In this document: positions 34,125 through 51,339 of the stretch, piece by piece
Layout: each line of letters starts with the position of its first letter
Numbering within the stretch: position 1 is the first letter of the stretch
Assembly: GCA_051294375.1 (NCBI GenBank)
Contig: CM119269.1
Location: forward strand, 13,300,790 to 13,364,789
DNA length: 64,000 nt
Reading direction: 5' to 3'
DNA from: Paraspadella gotoi
Taxonomy: Eukaryota > Chaetognatha
Program-made: the position numbers and the translations under genes
Notes under the pieces: model-generated
Database searches by the model: none
What the model was told of the DNA's origin: nothing
The model's input: the letters and a program-made list of their open reading frames with translations, nothing else

Positions 34125-34313
34125 TTAGTAATGATTTTTGAAACAAAAGAGGCGCTGCGATCGCCATTTGTTTTTCGGCGCGGAATTTGGAATTAAATCG
34201 TCGGCGGTTTTGACGGATGAAATTCGTGAAAGACGATCGGGTTCGTTGATCCGTGAGATGAGTTCGTCCAAAGATTCGGACGAAACTTCGTACTTGGTTT
34301 TTTTTTTATCCAA
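34125..34313 (-). CDS. Small ORF, hypothetical 62-residue protein
   Basis: Starts MDKKKTKYEVSSESLDELIS and continues with RINEPDRLSRISS; charged and Ser-rich, with no simple repeat, unlike most short frames here. Upstream on its strand lies A+T-rich sequence with TATATA. The opposite strand is also open (34138-34332), so the evidence is weak. No family recognised; it could be a first exon. Confidence 0.25.
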   Translation of the reverse strand: MDKKKTKYEVSSESLDELISRINEPDRLSRISSVKTADDLIPNSAPKNKWRSQRLFCFKNHY

Positions 34314-35116
34314 TGTGTATAATCATAAATAAATTATATCGTATTCGAATTATATATATAAATATACTTTCCCGAGAGGAAAAAAAAACGACGACGACGA
34401 GGATCGCGAAGAAAGAACCTATTTTATAGAGTAGTTTTAAAAAAAATAAGATAATAACAATAAAATAATGATTTATTTTATCTCGCCATATTGGTAAAAT
34501 TGGTTCTTTCTTGGGGAACACCGTCGTGTATGGGCACTACTGAAAATTTGTCGAAAATATGAGAAAGACTTTGGTTAAAACTGATGTTAAAACTACAGTA
34601 AACCCTGAATAAAAAAAAATTACTTGAAAGATCATTGGTAATTATTCTGCCTGAAATTTGTTACATATTTCAAAAAAGCTTTTGTATATAAAGTTAAGAG
34701 AGTAAACACGGTTTCAAACTATGCATTTTGTGTTTTAAAAATTAATTAAATTCCAATTGTTGACTTTAAAAAGAAACGTTGTATCCAAACCGTTTTGTGA
34801 ATACTTCACACCATCGAAAAATAAGCCCTCGTCAATGGAAAAAAATAAATAAAATGCCAAATAAAAGTTATAAATCGCCTCAATTTTTGGAGCGAAAAAA
34901 AAAAAAAAAAATTGCGAATTGAAGCACGCAACTCAAAACACGCGCACACAAGCACAACAAACAAATAATCGCGCAAGCACTCCAAACAAGCACCGTCTCC
35001 ATCTTTTCCAAGATATAACGGAGATCCAACGCAATACATACAACTCAACAGTAAACGACCTGATCGTTTACAGTTTCACTCACACTAATCACACTGAAAA
35101 AAAAAAGAAGAAGAGA
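34314..35116. other. A+T-rich stretch after the transporter gene
   Basis: Presumably the 3' UTR of the minus-strand transporter and flanking DNA. TTTATT at 34472-34477 (AATAAA on the minus strand) is the clearest poly(A) candidate seen. Confidence 0.4.
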
Positions 35117-38100
35117 TCAGACTCTCTCGAAGACCTCCTTGACTCCTTTGGTCGCGACCTCGTTGAGTTCGTAGGCGGAGGAAAAAACCCCGAAGAAGAT
35201 GGCGACAATGGCGAGGACGATGATGAGAACGTCCAGCGCCTTCCCCCGCTGATCCAACTCTTGCCACTTGAGCTGCAGATGAAAGGCGCAGGGGAAGATG
35301 CAGACCAGCATGAAGCCGGTGAAGGAGCCGATGATCCCGAGCAGCAGAGTGTAGAAGGGGATGAAGAGGGCGAGAATGAGCGTGCCCAGGACCAGACCGA
35401 TCCGGGAGCCGATGGCCCAAGGGTGCAGAGCCCGCGGGAAGTCGTCCGTGTAGCAAGAGGGGAAGAGAGTCTCGGGCTTGCCTTGGAAGAAGGTGGCCTC
35501 TATGAGGTCGATGGCGGAGAAGTAGTAGAGAGGATAAGTTAAGAGGACTTTGAACACGATGAAAAGGTTCACCTGGAATGGGATGGGGTGAGGGGGTGAG
35601 GTCGAAAGGTAAGGGCTTTGCTGTTGCTGTTTCAGATGTCGTTGTTGTTCTAGCTGTTGTCGTTGATGATGACGCTGATGTTGAAATATATTGAAGATGA
35701 TAATGATTGATGATGACGATGATTATGATGGCGACGACGATAAAGATCATGACGACGACAAAGATGATGATAATTGATTATCATGATGATGATGTTGACA
35801 ATTATTCACACAATATTCACGCCGTGTAAGCGTCTCGACTCACCGTGATTCTGAAAATGGGTTTGGGGAGATTATTGGTGATGATGGATCTCGTGCGGTC
35901 TCCGTAGGTGAGGACTGTGAGAATGCAGAAGACGAGTTTGGACAAGATGGCCGTCCCGTGGGTCCACTTGATCATCGGCTTGTATTTCGTTCTGTCCACC
36001 AGGTTCGTTTCCAACATGGGAAGGAAGACCTGGAAGAAATAAAAGGGCAACAGGTGATTAAATGACGACGACTAAGAACGCGAGAGATTTTATTCGTGAA
36101 AGAGTGAAAGAGTGAAAGATTTAAAAAATAGAAATAGAAAAAGGGGAGAAATGCGCGTGAATAAAAGCACATTATCAGTCATTACGTCACCCTTAATACT
36201 TTCCGAAAAGATTTAACTAGTTTCAAAAAACACAATAAAAATAAAATTGCGAATGAGAAATAAATAATAATTAATGAACGAAAATAATTGTTAAAAAAGA
36301 ATTCTGTTTTAATACTTTCTCTTCGTTGTGTAGTACGATTTAATGAAAAGTTTGAAAATCGAATTCAACAACGATTTTTTTAAAAACGTGTCCGTTTTTC
36401 TATCGAAAAATGAAAAAAAAATGTTGTTGAATTCAATTTTCAAACTTTTCATTAAAAAAATTCTTAAAAAGACATGAATTAAAAAAAAAAAACACTATTT
36501 TTAATTGTTAATTTATTCTTAATAGTCTGATAGGATCAATCCTGGCTTTCAAAATAAAATAAAAGTTCCCGCCTGTTCAGTGTTCACTAAAAGCTGGGAT
36601 CTGGACCTCGACGCTTCGCCCTCTCTTGCGTCAGATTGCAAAGAATCGCAATGAAAAATTCGATCGAACCTGCGATGTGTAATTGATGGCCAGAACGCCG
36701 AAGGTCGCGGGGAACATTGGGTCCCATTTGGGTCCCAGCTGTGACCAGTCCCAGTCTCTGAGATGGAAAACAAATTACAAAAAAGAGGATTAAATAAAAG
36801 CGGAGGGAAGAGAAGAATAATAAGAGGAGAAAGAAGATTAAGACGACAGATGATTAAAAAAAACGATTCTCCGAGATGCGACAAGCTATAAGGAAAGCAG
36901 TATGGAAAGCAATATGGAAAGCAATAAGAACGGCGCTAACGAGAGCGGAAAGGCTTTAGGGATAAAGAGGAAAAATAGTATTGGATGACGTCATCGACAG
37001 AAATTTAAGACTCGTGACGTCATTGATTTAATCTTATTGAAAGGAAATCATATTTGAACTAATCGTTCAGAAATTTAAAACAAATATATAATATATATAT
37101 ATATATATATACATATAAATATATTACTGTGTATAGTACTTACGATATGTGAAGGAGGCAATGGAACAGAATTGATATGGCGATCGGGAAGAGGGCCACT
37201 GTTGACCAGAAAGAGACTTTACTGTAGGAGAAGAAAAGCGGAATACTATTTAATAATTTGTATCATTAAGTTAGTGAAAACCTCAATAGAAATGTATATA
37301 AACTTTTGTTTTGAAAGAAAAAGCATTATTTTTTATCAACCAGTGACAAATTAAAAAATTAGGGAAGCGGCAAACGCATCTCTCCAACTACGCATTACTG
37401 GCTCAATGGCCAGCGGTCACTGAGGGTTCAATATCCTAAACGAAAAAACACCACAGGCGACAATCGAGGTTGTCAAAGAATCATATTGTTCATTATTCAA
37501 TTACATCAAACCCCAAAACATTACTTTACATTAGATTACATTATTATCATCCCTATCACATTCAACGGGTGATCATTCCCTACCTGAGCGTAGTAAGTCG
37601 TTGCAGAAAGACGACGGGCACCAACGAGGCGCAGCAAAGGATGCACCAAGTCGTTTGTCCAACTGGCGCCTTTGGGAAGCAATGATACAAAAGGCTTCCT
37701 GCGTGGAAGAGAGGTGAGTTAGATGGTGAGGTGATTGATGGTGAATTCGTTTGATGGGAGAAGAGGAGAAGAACTTACCGCAGAGCAGAAAGTGACTGGA
37801 GCAGGTGAGGACCTGTTCCATGATTTGGATCGTGTTGACGAACTGACCCCCGAGTTTCGGTCCCCAACACCTGAGAAAGATCAAATTGAACGATGAAGCT
37901 TTGTCCGAGAGTTCACATATATTGTAATAGATTGTGTTAAAAAAATATTTTACTGATCGATTGATAAATAAGCCAAAGTACTGGGAGTTCGAGAACTAGA
38001 CCGAGAAGGAATCTAGTAATAGGGTCAAGGGACTTAAACCACCATAACTTGAAAGTTTTCTTGTCTCCAAACTTTGGACAATAAATATATTTAATTGAAT

Positions 38101-38422
38101 AAATATTTTTCTATTGGTTAAACCACAATACTATAATCCCACATAATAATAGGATAACATAATACCCTTCCGCGACAGGAAACAAATTGTCCAGCCGTAA
38201 AGCATAAATTGTCGATTTAACCCGCATCACCCTGTACTACCTTTCGGCGATGGAGACGTAGGAATCTCCGACTCTGACGATCTCCCCGTCCCTCTCTTCG
38301 TAGAGACAATCGATTAGGATGTATCCAGTGTACCACGAGGCCAAGCCCATGAGGATGATGGCGATCACAGCCCAGATGCCGCCTTGGAGGATGGAGAATG
38401 GCAGGGACAGGGTGATCACGCC
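35117..38422 (-). CDS. Vesicular inhibitory amino acid transporter (VGAT/SLC32), 3' part
   Basis: Loads GABA or glycine into synaptic vesicles in exchange for protons. Seven exons (- strand): 38422-38241, 37870-37779, 37698-37584, 37221-37144, 36757-36670, 36029-35844 and 35572-35117 (TGA); phases agree throughout and give 398 residues, matching vertebrate VGAT from its first membrane segment to the end. Diagnostic stretches: LPFSILQGG, YTGYILIDCLYEE-RDGEIVRVGDSYV, GPKLGGQFVNTIQIMEQ, LTTLSKVSF, DWDWSQLG, INYTSQVFLPMLETN, IKWTHGTAILSK, ITNNLP and LLTYPLYYFSAIDLIE. These belong to the Aa_trans (AAAP) family; the order and the YTSQ-FLP-LE block single out SLC32. About ten membrane segments. The cytosolic N-terminus (~120 residues) and its exon(s) were not found up to 64000. 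An insect- or worm-type UNC-47 orthologue is the natural reading. Confidence 0.93.
36986..37022. promoter_or_regulatory. Two CRE octamers in a VGAT intron
   Basis: TGACGTCA at 36986-36993 and 37015-37022, the palindromic CREB/ATF site, 29 bp apart in the intron between the exons at 36757 and 37144. Further copies at 33162, 33200 and 40101. Confidence 0.35.
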
Positions 38423-38683
38423 CTGGAAAGAAAAAAAAAGGGCAGGGAGGAAGTTTTCGTTTGAATAAATCATTATATGCTAATCGATTCTATTATTAGC
38501 GATATATAATTTCAGTTCGTTAATTAGTTTATTCATTTATTCATTCATTCATTCATTCATTCATTCATTGATCATTCATTCATTCATTCATCATCATTCA
38601 TTTATTCATTCATTTTTTTTATCTTTCTTCTATCTTTCTACTTATTTCCCCCTCTTTCTACAATTCTTTTCTTCTCTCTCTCT

Positions 38684-38760
<77 letters not shown>

Positions 38761-38980
38761 CTCTCTCTCTCTCTCTCTAATTCTCCTCTTCTCTCTATCT
38801 CCCAATCTCTCTCTGTCTCACACGTTCCCTTCCCTTAATTATCGAGACCTTCGCCGGGATTAACTTTTGTCTGCCTAAATCGTTGGGCCCGGCTTATCTC
38901 CTTTCTGGATCTGGCTCGGGAAGGGAAGTGGAGGGTCCGAGTGGGAGGAACAGGGGCTTTAAACCGTTGGATAATCCGAT
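38423..38980. other. Simple-repeat DNA upstream of the last seen VGAT exon
   Basis: (ATTC)n at 38532-38610 and (CT)n at 38673-38790. Presumably the intron before the exon at 38422. Confidence 0.6.
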
Positions 38981-38984
38981 CCAC

Positions 38985-39140
38985 GACCTGGTTGATGACC
39001 CTTCTGAGCTGACTGATGACCCGTTTAAACTGACTGATGACCCGTTCAAGCTGACTTTTTACCCGTTCAAGCTGAATGATGATCCGTCTAAACTGACTTA
39101 TGACCGATTTAAACTGACTGATGAGCCAAATCAACTGATG
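38985..39140 (+). repeat. 21-bp minisatellite, ~7 units
   Basis: Unit CTGACTGATGACCCGTTTAAA with variants. A 21-bp period keeps frames open on both strands (LTDDPFK on plus, VISQFKR on minus), so the ORFs are not evidence of a gene. Confidence 0.8.
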
Positions 39141-39287
39141 TTGAACAAGCAGAGACAGCTAAACCGTTTCTTGTTGGAGACTTCCTATAAGGATCTTACA
39201 ATGAAAGAACGACCTTAGATTATTGGCGTCTTTTTTTCCGAATTTTCTTCTCAAAATGATTCTGCCTAATATTGTGGGTACCCTGGC

Positions 39288-39297
39288 NNNNNNNNNN
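39288..39297. other. Assembly gap (10 N) flanked by a duplicate
   Basis: 39221-39275 and 39298-39351 are almost the same (TATTGGCGTC to GCCTAATATT). The gap probably joins two overlapping contigs or haplotypes. Confidence 0.8.
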
Positions 39298-39351
39298 TAT
39301 TGGCGTCTTTTTTACGTAATTTTCTTCTCAAAATGATTCTGCCTAATATTG

Positions 39352-40760
<1,409 letters not shown>

Positions 40761-41098
40761 AAATAGGAATTAAGTTAATAACTCAAACATTTTTACAATC
40801 TAATTTAATATAACAATATCTTAAAAACAAATCTATAAACAGTTAACACATCTAAACTATTCTTATCTAGAGATCGCAAAACATCAAAACGTCACAAAAA
40901 CATCACCAAAAATCACAAAACACAACTCTTCCGATGCGAAACTCAAGAAATCACAAAAACTTAATCTTTTCGTTTCAAGAAGCAGAATTTTTTTTCTTGT
41001 GAAACTCAGATTCAAATCGAAAGCAGAAAAAAACAAACTGTCAACCAGTTCTCACTCAACTTAAGAGTCAGCGCTGAAAGGAAATGAAAGAAATACGA

Positions 41099-41102
<4 letters not shown>

Positions 41103-41167
<65 letters not shown>

Positions 41168-41491
41168 ACTCTGTAACAACAAATAAAATTTTGTAGTATT
41201 TAAATTGTAATTTTGAAAAATATTTGCTAAGTAAAATAAGACAGAGTTGAGCTCACGCGCTGCGACGGTTGAAATTTAAGTGATCACAAAAGGGTTTGTG
41301 AGAGGGCGGTCGAAGTGGAGGTTTTAGTCCAAGAGAATGTAATTATGTAAATGCATTCAATGAATTGCAGCCTCATCCGTGAAAGTTGCGAACAGTGACA
41401 CGAACTGGCCTGACACTTGGTGCGTTTGACACTCGGCGTGTAACATCACACATGGTGCCTTTCGTCTTATATAGTTCCTTAAATAGGCGCG

Positions 41492-41573
<82 letters not shown>

Positions 41574-41729
41574 CTTCTCTTCTCTCTCTCTCTCTCTCTT
41601 TCTCTTTCTCTTTCTGTTCTCTCTCTCTCTCTCTCTCTCCCTCTCTCGTGTCGCAATTTCTCTCCAGATTGCGGACGACGAGAATTAAGCTAAATACCCT
41701 TGGGACAGAGAGAGAGAGAGAGAGAGTGT

Positions 41730-41790
<61 letters not shown>

Positions 41791-41885
41791 CCGTGAAAAC
41801 GCCAGGGCAAAGAGCGAAACATCCCAAAGATCAAGACCCACAGCGCGAAGACACGACACGCTTAGTCTCTCTCTCTCTCTTCTCT

Positions 41886-41923
<38 letters not shown>

Positions 41924-41960
41924 CTCTCTCTCCTCTCTCTTTCTCTCTCTCTCTCTCTGA
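41103..41960 (+). repeat. Cluster of alternating (GA)n and (CT)n tracts
   Basis: GA 41103-41163, CT 41492-41647, GA 41708-41786, CT 41864-41960. GA followed by CT on the same strand gives long inverted repeats that could form cruciforms. Confidence 0.9.
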
Positions 41961-42169
41961 TTTGTCAGCAATTTCCCTCTCTCGTTCCAGACCAGGATTT
42001 CCTTCGATAAAATCAGTGATGGATGAAAGGAATCATTCCTTTTGAAATGAGAAACGGATTAAGAGTAATTAAATTATTATAAATATAAAAAAATTGGAAT
42101 GAATATGAAAATTAATATTCGTAGTGGGTGGGTACTTTAATAATAATTATTAATAAAATAAAAACGACT

Positions 42170-42288
42170 AATTATTATTATTATTATTATTATTATTTAT
42201 TATTATTATTATTATTATTAATATTATTATTATTATTATATTATTATTATATTATTATTATTATTATTATATTATTATTATTATATTT
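42170..42288 (+). repeat. (ATT)n microsatellite
   Basis: ATT/TTA trinucleotide array of about 115 bp with a few ATATT breaks. Confidence 0.95.
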
Positions 42289-42341
42289 TTACTCTAGCTG
42301 GCCCCAAAAAATCAAAATCAAAATTTTAAATTTAACTACAG

Positions 42342-42448
42342 GTTTGATCCCGTACAGTGGAGTTGAAAGAATGTGCGAACCAACCCGCACAGAATATAGC
42401 AGGCCCATCGAGCCTTTTCAACAACTGACACGACATTCTCACAATCGG
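42342..42448 (+). CDS. Candidate isolated exon, unknown protein
   Basis: Strong 3' splice site (AAATTTAACTACAG) and 5' splice site (CG/GTAAGATAAAG) border a 107-bp stretch that is open in the frame LIPYSGVERMCEPTRTEYSR. I see no partner exon in phase nearby except a doubtful one at 42495 (46-bp intron). No family recognised. The minus strand is also open here, which weakens the case. Confidence 0.25.
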
Positions 42449-43059
42449 TAAGATAAAGAATACGTCGGTTGGCCCCGTTCGTTTCTCTGAAAAGTGAGTC
42501 ATGTCCCACGCTACCGAGACGAAATGCCTCCACCATTCCCATTCCATCTTAACCAAACGCGTTTCAGAATTCCTCCAAACTTTCTCGAATATCCTTTTCT
42601 GGTTCCAACTCTCTGAGGTTCAACTTGATTCCTCGTCATTAATACTCTTAAGGCGACGAGACAGCGCGTTCGGAATTCGTCGCTCTGGACGCTCGAGACG
42701 CTCCGCTACGTTCGAAACCACGACCACCACAGCTCAGCTCCACCACAGCTTACCACGACCGCCGCCACCACAATCGATACAAGATAAAGGCAACCAGAAT
42801 TAAACAAAAAAGTGGGCGTTGTAAAATAAAGATTAAAATAAACTGGAACAACGAGTTTTTTTCTCTTGAATGTACTTAAAAGAAAATTCCGTCGCATAAT
42901 TACTAAAGTAATAACCTTATTAATTAAACTTTAAACTTTCATTATTTTTCTTTGATTTGCGTCATCGTGATCGATCGACGAATTAGGAATCATTATTTTT
43001 TCGACGTTTGACAAAACCTGATTTCTTGAATTCGAGTCGCGTTGAATCGTTCATTCGGT

Positions 43060-43290
43060 GCATGAGCTCAGCCGAGACATTCACTTCTGTAGTGAATGAG
43101 CTAAACTGTTGAGAGATAGTCTGAATGAAAGCTTGCAGAGGCCTAATATATGTTATTTTCTTGTAAGAAGTTTGAATGCCTTAAACGCCATAGCCTGACC
43201 AAATCAGTGGGCAAGATAGCTATATGGTATTGAATGAAAGGATTATTTTATATTGTTTGTAATTTTGTACCAATTTCTGATAAAATGCTC
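43060..43290 (-). repeat. Dispersed repeat family A, reverse copy
   Basis: On the minus strand: GAAATTGGTACAAA, AGCTATCTTGCCCACTGA, TTGGTCAGGCTATGGCG, TCTTACAAGA-AATAACA, CTGCAAGCTTTCATTCAGAC and CTCATTCACT, in the order seen in the 4.3-kb and 17-kb copies, with about a quarter of positions changed. Confidence 0.7.
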
Positions 43291-43319
43291 TATAATATGA
43301 ATACCTCGCACATCTCACT

Positions 43320-43520
43320 TTAATCATGGCTCAGCGGGGAGAACGCACCATACTGTAGAAGGGAATTGCTATCGTGCGTTCTATCCACAGTCCTAACGAC
43401 TTCCCTTTGCGTGGCAAAGGCGACATGTGTGGCGCCACTGAGGGTCCGAAGCTCATAACGCCAACCAGTAAGACTGCCCAACTAGCTCGGCATAACAGAT
43501 ATTGCCAGGAGACATCTTTT
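43320..43520 (+). repeat. Dispersed repeat, SINE-like, copy 2
   Basis: Starts with the A-box-like CATGGCTCAGCGGGGAGAACGC and continues with the core shared with 1-140. The 87-residue frame 43374-43637 crosses it and is unlikely to be a gene. Confidence 0.45.
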
Positions 43521-43559
43521 CTCTTGAAAAATCTCAAGTGGTCACTTATATTCTCGTTT

Positions 43560-47312
<3,753 letters not shown>

Positions 47313-47349
47313 TTCGCGGTAGGGAGAAGTGGAATGAAGGGAGGATGAC

Positions 47350-47846
47350 AAATTAAAAAATTATAATAAAGTAGAACGATAGAAATAAAACAATAATGCT
47401 TTATGGGAAATGGAATTTAAAAACTTTGACTTTACAAGAAAGGAACAACCAAATGTAGTGCATGTTAATCTCCGACAACAACAGACGAAAACAACAAAAA
47501 ACAACGACATACCGTTATAAAACCTCAAAGTAAACACCAAAACTCATTAACAGCAAAAAACAACAACAAATCACAACAAACACCAATCAATAACAAACCA
47601 AACCAAACAACAGCGAACCACACAAACCACACAAAAACACACAAACAACAACAAACCACAAATCACAACAGAGACGTCGTTTAAACTCCGCAAAATGAAA
47701 GATTATAACCGACGTTTTTTCTCTTTTTGTTCTCCAATTAATCAAGTTTTTTTTCTTCTTTTTTTAATTTTTTCTTTTTTTTTCTGATAGAAGATTACTG
47801 CAAGGTCGGATAGGGAAGTCTGTTTATTATGAAATGGATGGAGGGA

Positions 47847-47877
<31 letters not shown>

Positions 47878-48205
47878 CAGACAACAAAGAGAACGCCGAC
47901 GACGACAACGACGTCAACATGGACGAAAGCGACGCCAACTCGATTTATATTTGGCAATGATGCCGACGATGTGAGCAATCCCTGTCAGTCTGTCAGTAAT
48001 TCCCTCTCATCGATCGAGTTAAGTTTACCATTCGTCTTCAACGTCTGCCACCATTCACAGCCATTCCGCGAGCCGTCTCTGTCAACCATCTCGCTTCTAG
48101 TTCTAATGCCATCTCTGTCAACAATATCCCACACCTCTGGCTATCATCTTCCTTCATTTGCCATCTCTGTCTACTTCGCGCGAATCTCCCTCTACCTCTT
48201 AACAC

Positions 48206-48236
<31 letters not shown>

Positions 48237-48459
48237 TTATTCCTAATTTCCTCCCTTTTCCTTTTTTATTCCTAATTTCCTCTTTTTTCCTTTTTTCTTC
48301 CTAATTTCCTCCCTTTTTCCTATCTTCTCCTTTCATTTACTCTTCCTCTTTTACCTTTTCTTTTTTTTTCTCGTTTCCTTTCCTCTTCTCTTTCCTCCTA
48401 TTTCCTCCTTTCCTCGTGATAAATCACTCTGTCACATCCACTCTCTCGTGTCGTCGTCG
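47350..48459. other. Spacer between inverted arms, first part
   Basis: AACAACAAA-rich stretch (47470-47670), (GAT)n at 47848-47876 followed by a GACGAC/ACGACGTC triplet stretch, then CT-rich DNA ending in TCGTCGTCG at the gap. The frame at 47848-48246 is triplet-driven. Confidence 0.5.
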
Positions 48460-48703
48460 NNNNNNNNNNNNNNNNNNNNNNNNNNNNNNNNNNNNNNNNN
48501 NNNNNNNNNNNNNNNNNNNNNNNNNNNNNNNNNNNNNNNNNNNNNNNNNNNNNNNNNNNNNNNNNNNNNNNNNNNNNNNNNNNNNNNNNNNNNNNNNNNN
48601 NNNNNNNNNNNNNNNNNNNNNNNNNNNNNNNNNNNNNNNNNNNNNNNNNNNNNNNNNNNNNNNNNNNNNNNNNNNNNNNNNNNNNNNNNNNNNNNNNNNN
48701 NNN
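48460..48703. other. Assembly gap (244 N) beginning in a CGT array
   Basis: Left flank is GTGTCGTCGTCG. No statement can be made about the missing sequence. Confidence 0.95.
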
Positions 48704-49875
48704 TTAGCTGCCTTAAGAGAATTTCACCTGGTCAAGCGTCTCAGTAAGACTGAACAAAAAACTGCGTTAGAGCTAAGAACGAAAACAAGGTTAAACAACT
48801 TAACAATTTAAAGTCTTAAACCACAATTACTTATTACTTATTTTACAGATATTTACATTTCACACTGAGAAGATTATCCTAACCGCATTTGCGATACTCA
48901 TTCGCAATGAGTGGAATCACCTTCGGCGTTCCGAATCAGGACGCGGTTGCCCGTTCGCCTTCGTCGTCATGACAACCCATCGCTTCCGCGAGTTCCACTT
49001 CTCGATGTCCGATTCCATGTTCGAAGCCGCTACGTCACCGATGCGCTCAATATCCACGCCACGCCGTAGGCCGCCACGCCACGCTGAGTTTCACCGAACC
49101 AACGAAGCCGCGCCACTTTTTAAAAGCCGACACGACTATCGGCTCTTCTACCTCCCCCCCTCCGCCCCCCTCCTTCTTTCGCGCGCGTAATTTGGCCGAG
49201 AGGTGAAGGGGCATCAGTCACGAGAGGCGGTTGGCCGTGACAGGTGAGAGGAGGAAAGAGGGAAGAGGAAAGAGGAGGGAGAGATGAAAAAAAGGAAAAA
49301 GGAAAGAGAAAATTAGAAAAAAGAAAAAAGGTAAAACAATAAGGAAAAGGAAAAGAAAAGGAATAGAAAAATAGAAAATTATAGAAAAATAGAAAAATAG
49401 AAAAAGGTGAAAGAAACGAAAAATAAAAAGAAAGAAAAAGAAAAAAAGAGACATACACAGACATTACACACACGTTTAGGGAAGAAAAACAAAAGGCTCG
49501 TACAAACAAAATAAAAAGAACAACAAAGATCAAAACAACGACAACAACGACAACGACAACAACGATGTCCCTTCGGCGATTTTCTTCCCTCAGCGTCAAT
49601 TTACGCCGAACGTAAGTGACAGTTGGCGCCGCCGCCGTTGACGACGACGACGACGCCAGAAACGACGCCGGCGATGATGACGCCGCCGGGAACGACGACG
49701 CCGACGCAAATAACGACGCCGTCGATGATGGAATCGATGGAAACATTGATTGCGAGGAAAGAAAAGTGAAAAGGCGACGACGATGACGACGACGAAGACG
49801 ACTACGATGATGATAACCACGCTAATGATGGATCTCATGACCAACGGGACGCCGGAGGAATTTCCAGCTGCCTTA

Positions 49876-49922
<47 letters not shown>

Positions 49923-50524
49923 TGAAGGACGAGAATGAAGACAATATTAAATATAGAATGTTGTTTAAACATTATTATATAACACTCCATGTCATGAAAG
50001 CAATCGTATTCTTTTAGTAAGTTTGAGGTCATTAGGAGCTGCTCTCTAAAGTTACACGTCCGTCAAAATTAGAACAAGAGATAGAAAATACACATTGAGA
50101 CATTTCAAAACTCGAACCTCCTTTTAACAAGTTTGCCTGTCCTAGGTAATATTTCATGACTTAATGAGATTGGGAGGCACCTCAGTTCGGGAAAGTTTCA
50201 ACAATTAAAGTAATTTTCGTCAAATCAGGTTGGTTTTTTTTTTTTTAAACGTCTTTCTTCGGTTTTTTTGATTGACTCTTCAATGTGGTCGCTTTTTCTT
50301 CATTTTTTCCCCCTTTCATTTCGAATGACGCAAAGAAAACAAGTTTGATTTATTCAGACTAGCGTCAATCGTTAAATCTGAAGTAGATTGATTGAAAAGT
50401 TTAAATATTCGAAAAATGTTTAAGTATTTGGTATATTTATCATTCGGGAGAATAAAAAAAAGACCCGTCCCATTTTTGGACGAGGACGGCGTCAGAGAAA
50501 AAGAGGACGACGACGACAATGATG
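48704..50524. other. Spacer, second part: G+C-rich patch and triplet arrays
   Basis: 48890-49140 is G+C-rich and could be read as MTTHRFREFHFSMSDSMFEA on the plus strand; there is no splice or family support. Purine-rich 49240-49450. (GAC/GCC)n from 49620 to 49920, including an uninterrupted (GAC)n at 49876-49920. Confidence 0.4.
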
Positions 50525-50549
50525 NNNNNNNNNNNNNNNNNNNNNNNNN
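50525..50549. other. Assembly gap (25 N) in a GAC array
   Basis: Flanked by GACGACGACGACAATGATG and GACGACGACGACG. Confidence 0.95.
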
Positions 50550-51330
50550 ACAGACGATGGAAAGACGACGACGACGAATGATGACAACTAGTGACAGTAG
50601 ATGACTTACCCGATCAACGAACGACACGAGAATTGATGGACAACTCGCCTCTATAGCAAGACGAGACGACTAAATGGATGAACATAGCCTATGACCAGAT
50701 ATGACTATCGACGACGATGGAACATGTGATTAACGAGCGGACGGCGACCAATGGACGACGGATGATGACGGACAACGATGACCAGCAACCTGCGCGACGT
50801 ACGGACGAGGACGACGGACTGGACGCACGGATTAACGACAACGATGACAGAATGACGAGGACGACGACGACAATGGGTAAGACCCCACATGTCGGACCAC
50901 ACCATGAAATTGAAAAAAGAGGAAACGCGAGCAGCACTATTGAGCCGCATATAGATGCTGAGAAACCGGGGAGAAATTGGGGAGAGAGCAGAGAGAGATC
51001 GAAGGAGAGAGAGGAGACGGAGACGAACCGCCTGCCGTTGTGGTCGGCGCCGATATGCACGACGAGACGAGAGGGAGAGAGCGTTGTGCGGTGAGGATGA
51101 GAGAGAGAGAGAAAAGAGAGAGAGCGCTGGAGGTGAGACGTGCAGATCGTGCCGAACGTGGTTCATTGCTGACTGGATCGGCGCCGTAGAACCACGTGGC
51201 TGTCGCTCAGGACAGTTGGGACCGGTAGCGGTTTTGTCTGAGTGTCTGTCGTATCGGCTGGCAACTGCAACGTCAAACATGCGTGTCATCGTTCCTAGTG
51301 CTCGAGTACCCATGTTTATTTCGATGCTGC
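50550..51330. other. Triplet-rich, G+C-rich spacer
   Basis: Degenerate GACGA-type sequence (50565-50880) passing into GA-rich and mixed sequence. Overlapping open frames on both strands come from the low stop-codon content of GAC repeats. Confidence 0.45.
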
Positions 51331-51339
51331 ATCGTGGCA

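Noticed and set aside
35085-35750. 221-residue minus ORF and 207-residue plus ORF over the last VGAT exon
   Set aside because: Shadows of the transporter exon in other frames; the VGAT frame has clear family sequence.
38883-39218. ORFs with LTDDPFK (plus) or VISQFKR (minus) repeats
   Set aside because: A 21-bp minisatellite keeps both strands open; no start context, splice sites or family.
48969-49190. G+C-rich ORF (MTTHRFREFHFSMSD...)
   Set aside because: Peptide is not simple sequence, but there is no splice site, family or conservation evidence; left as unassigned DNA.
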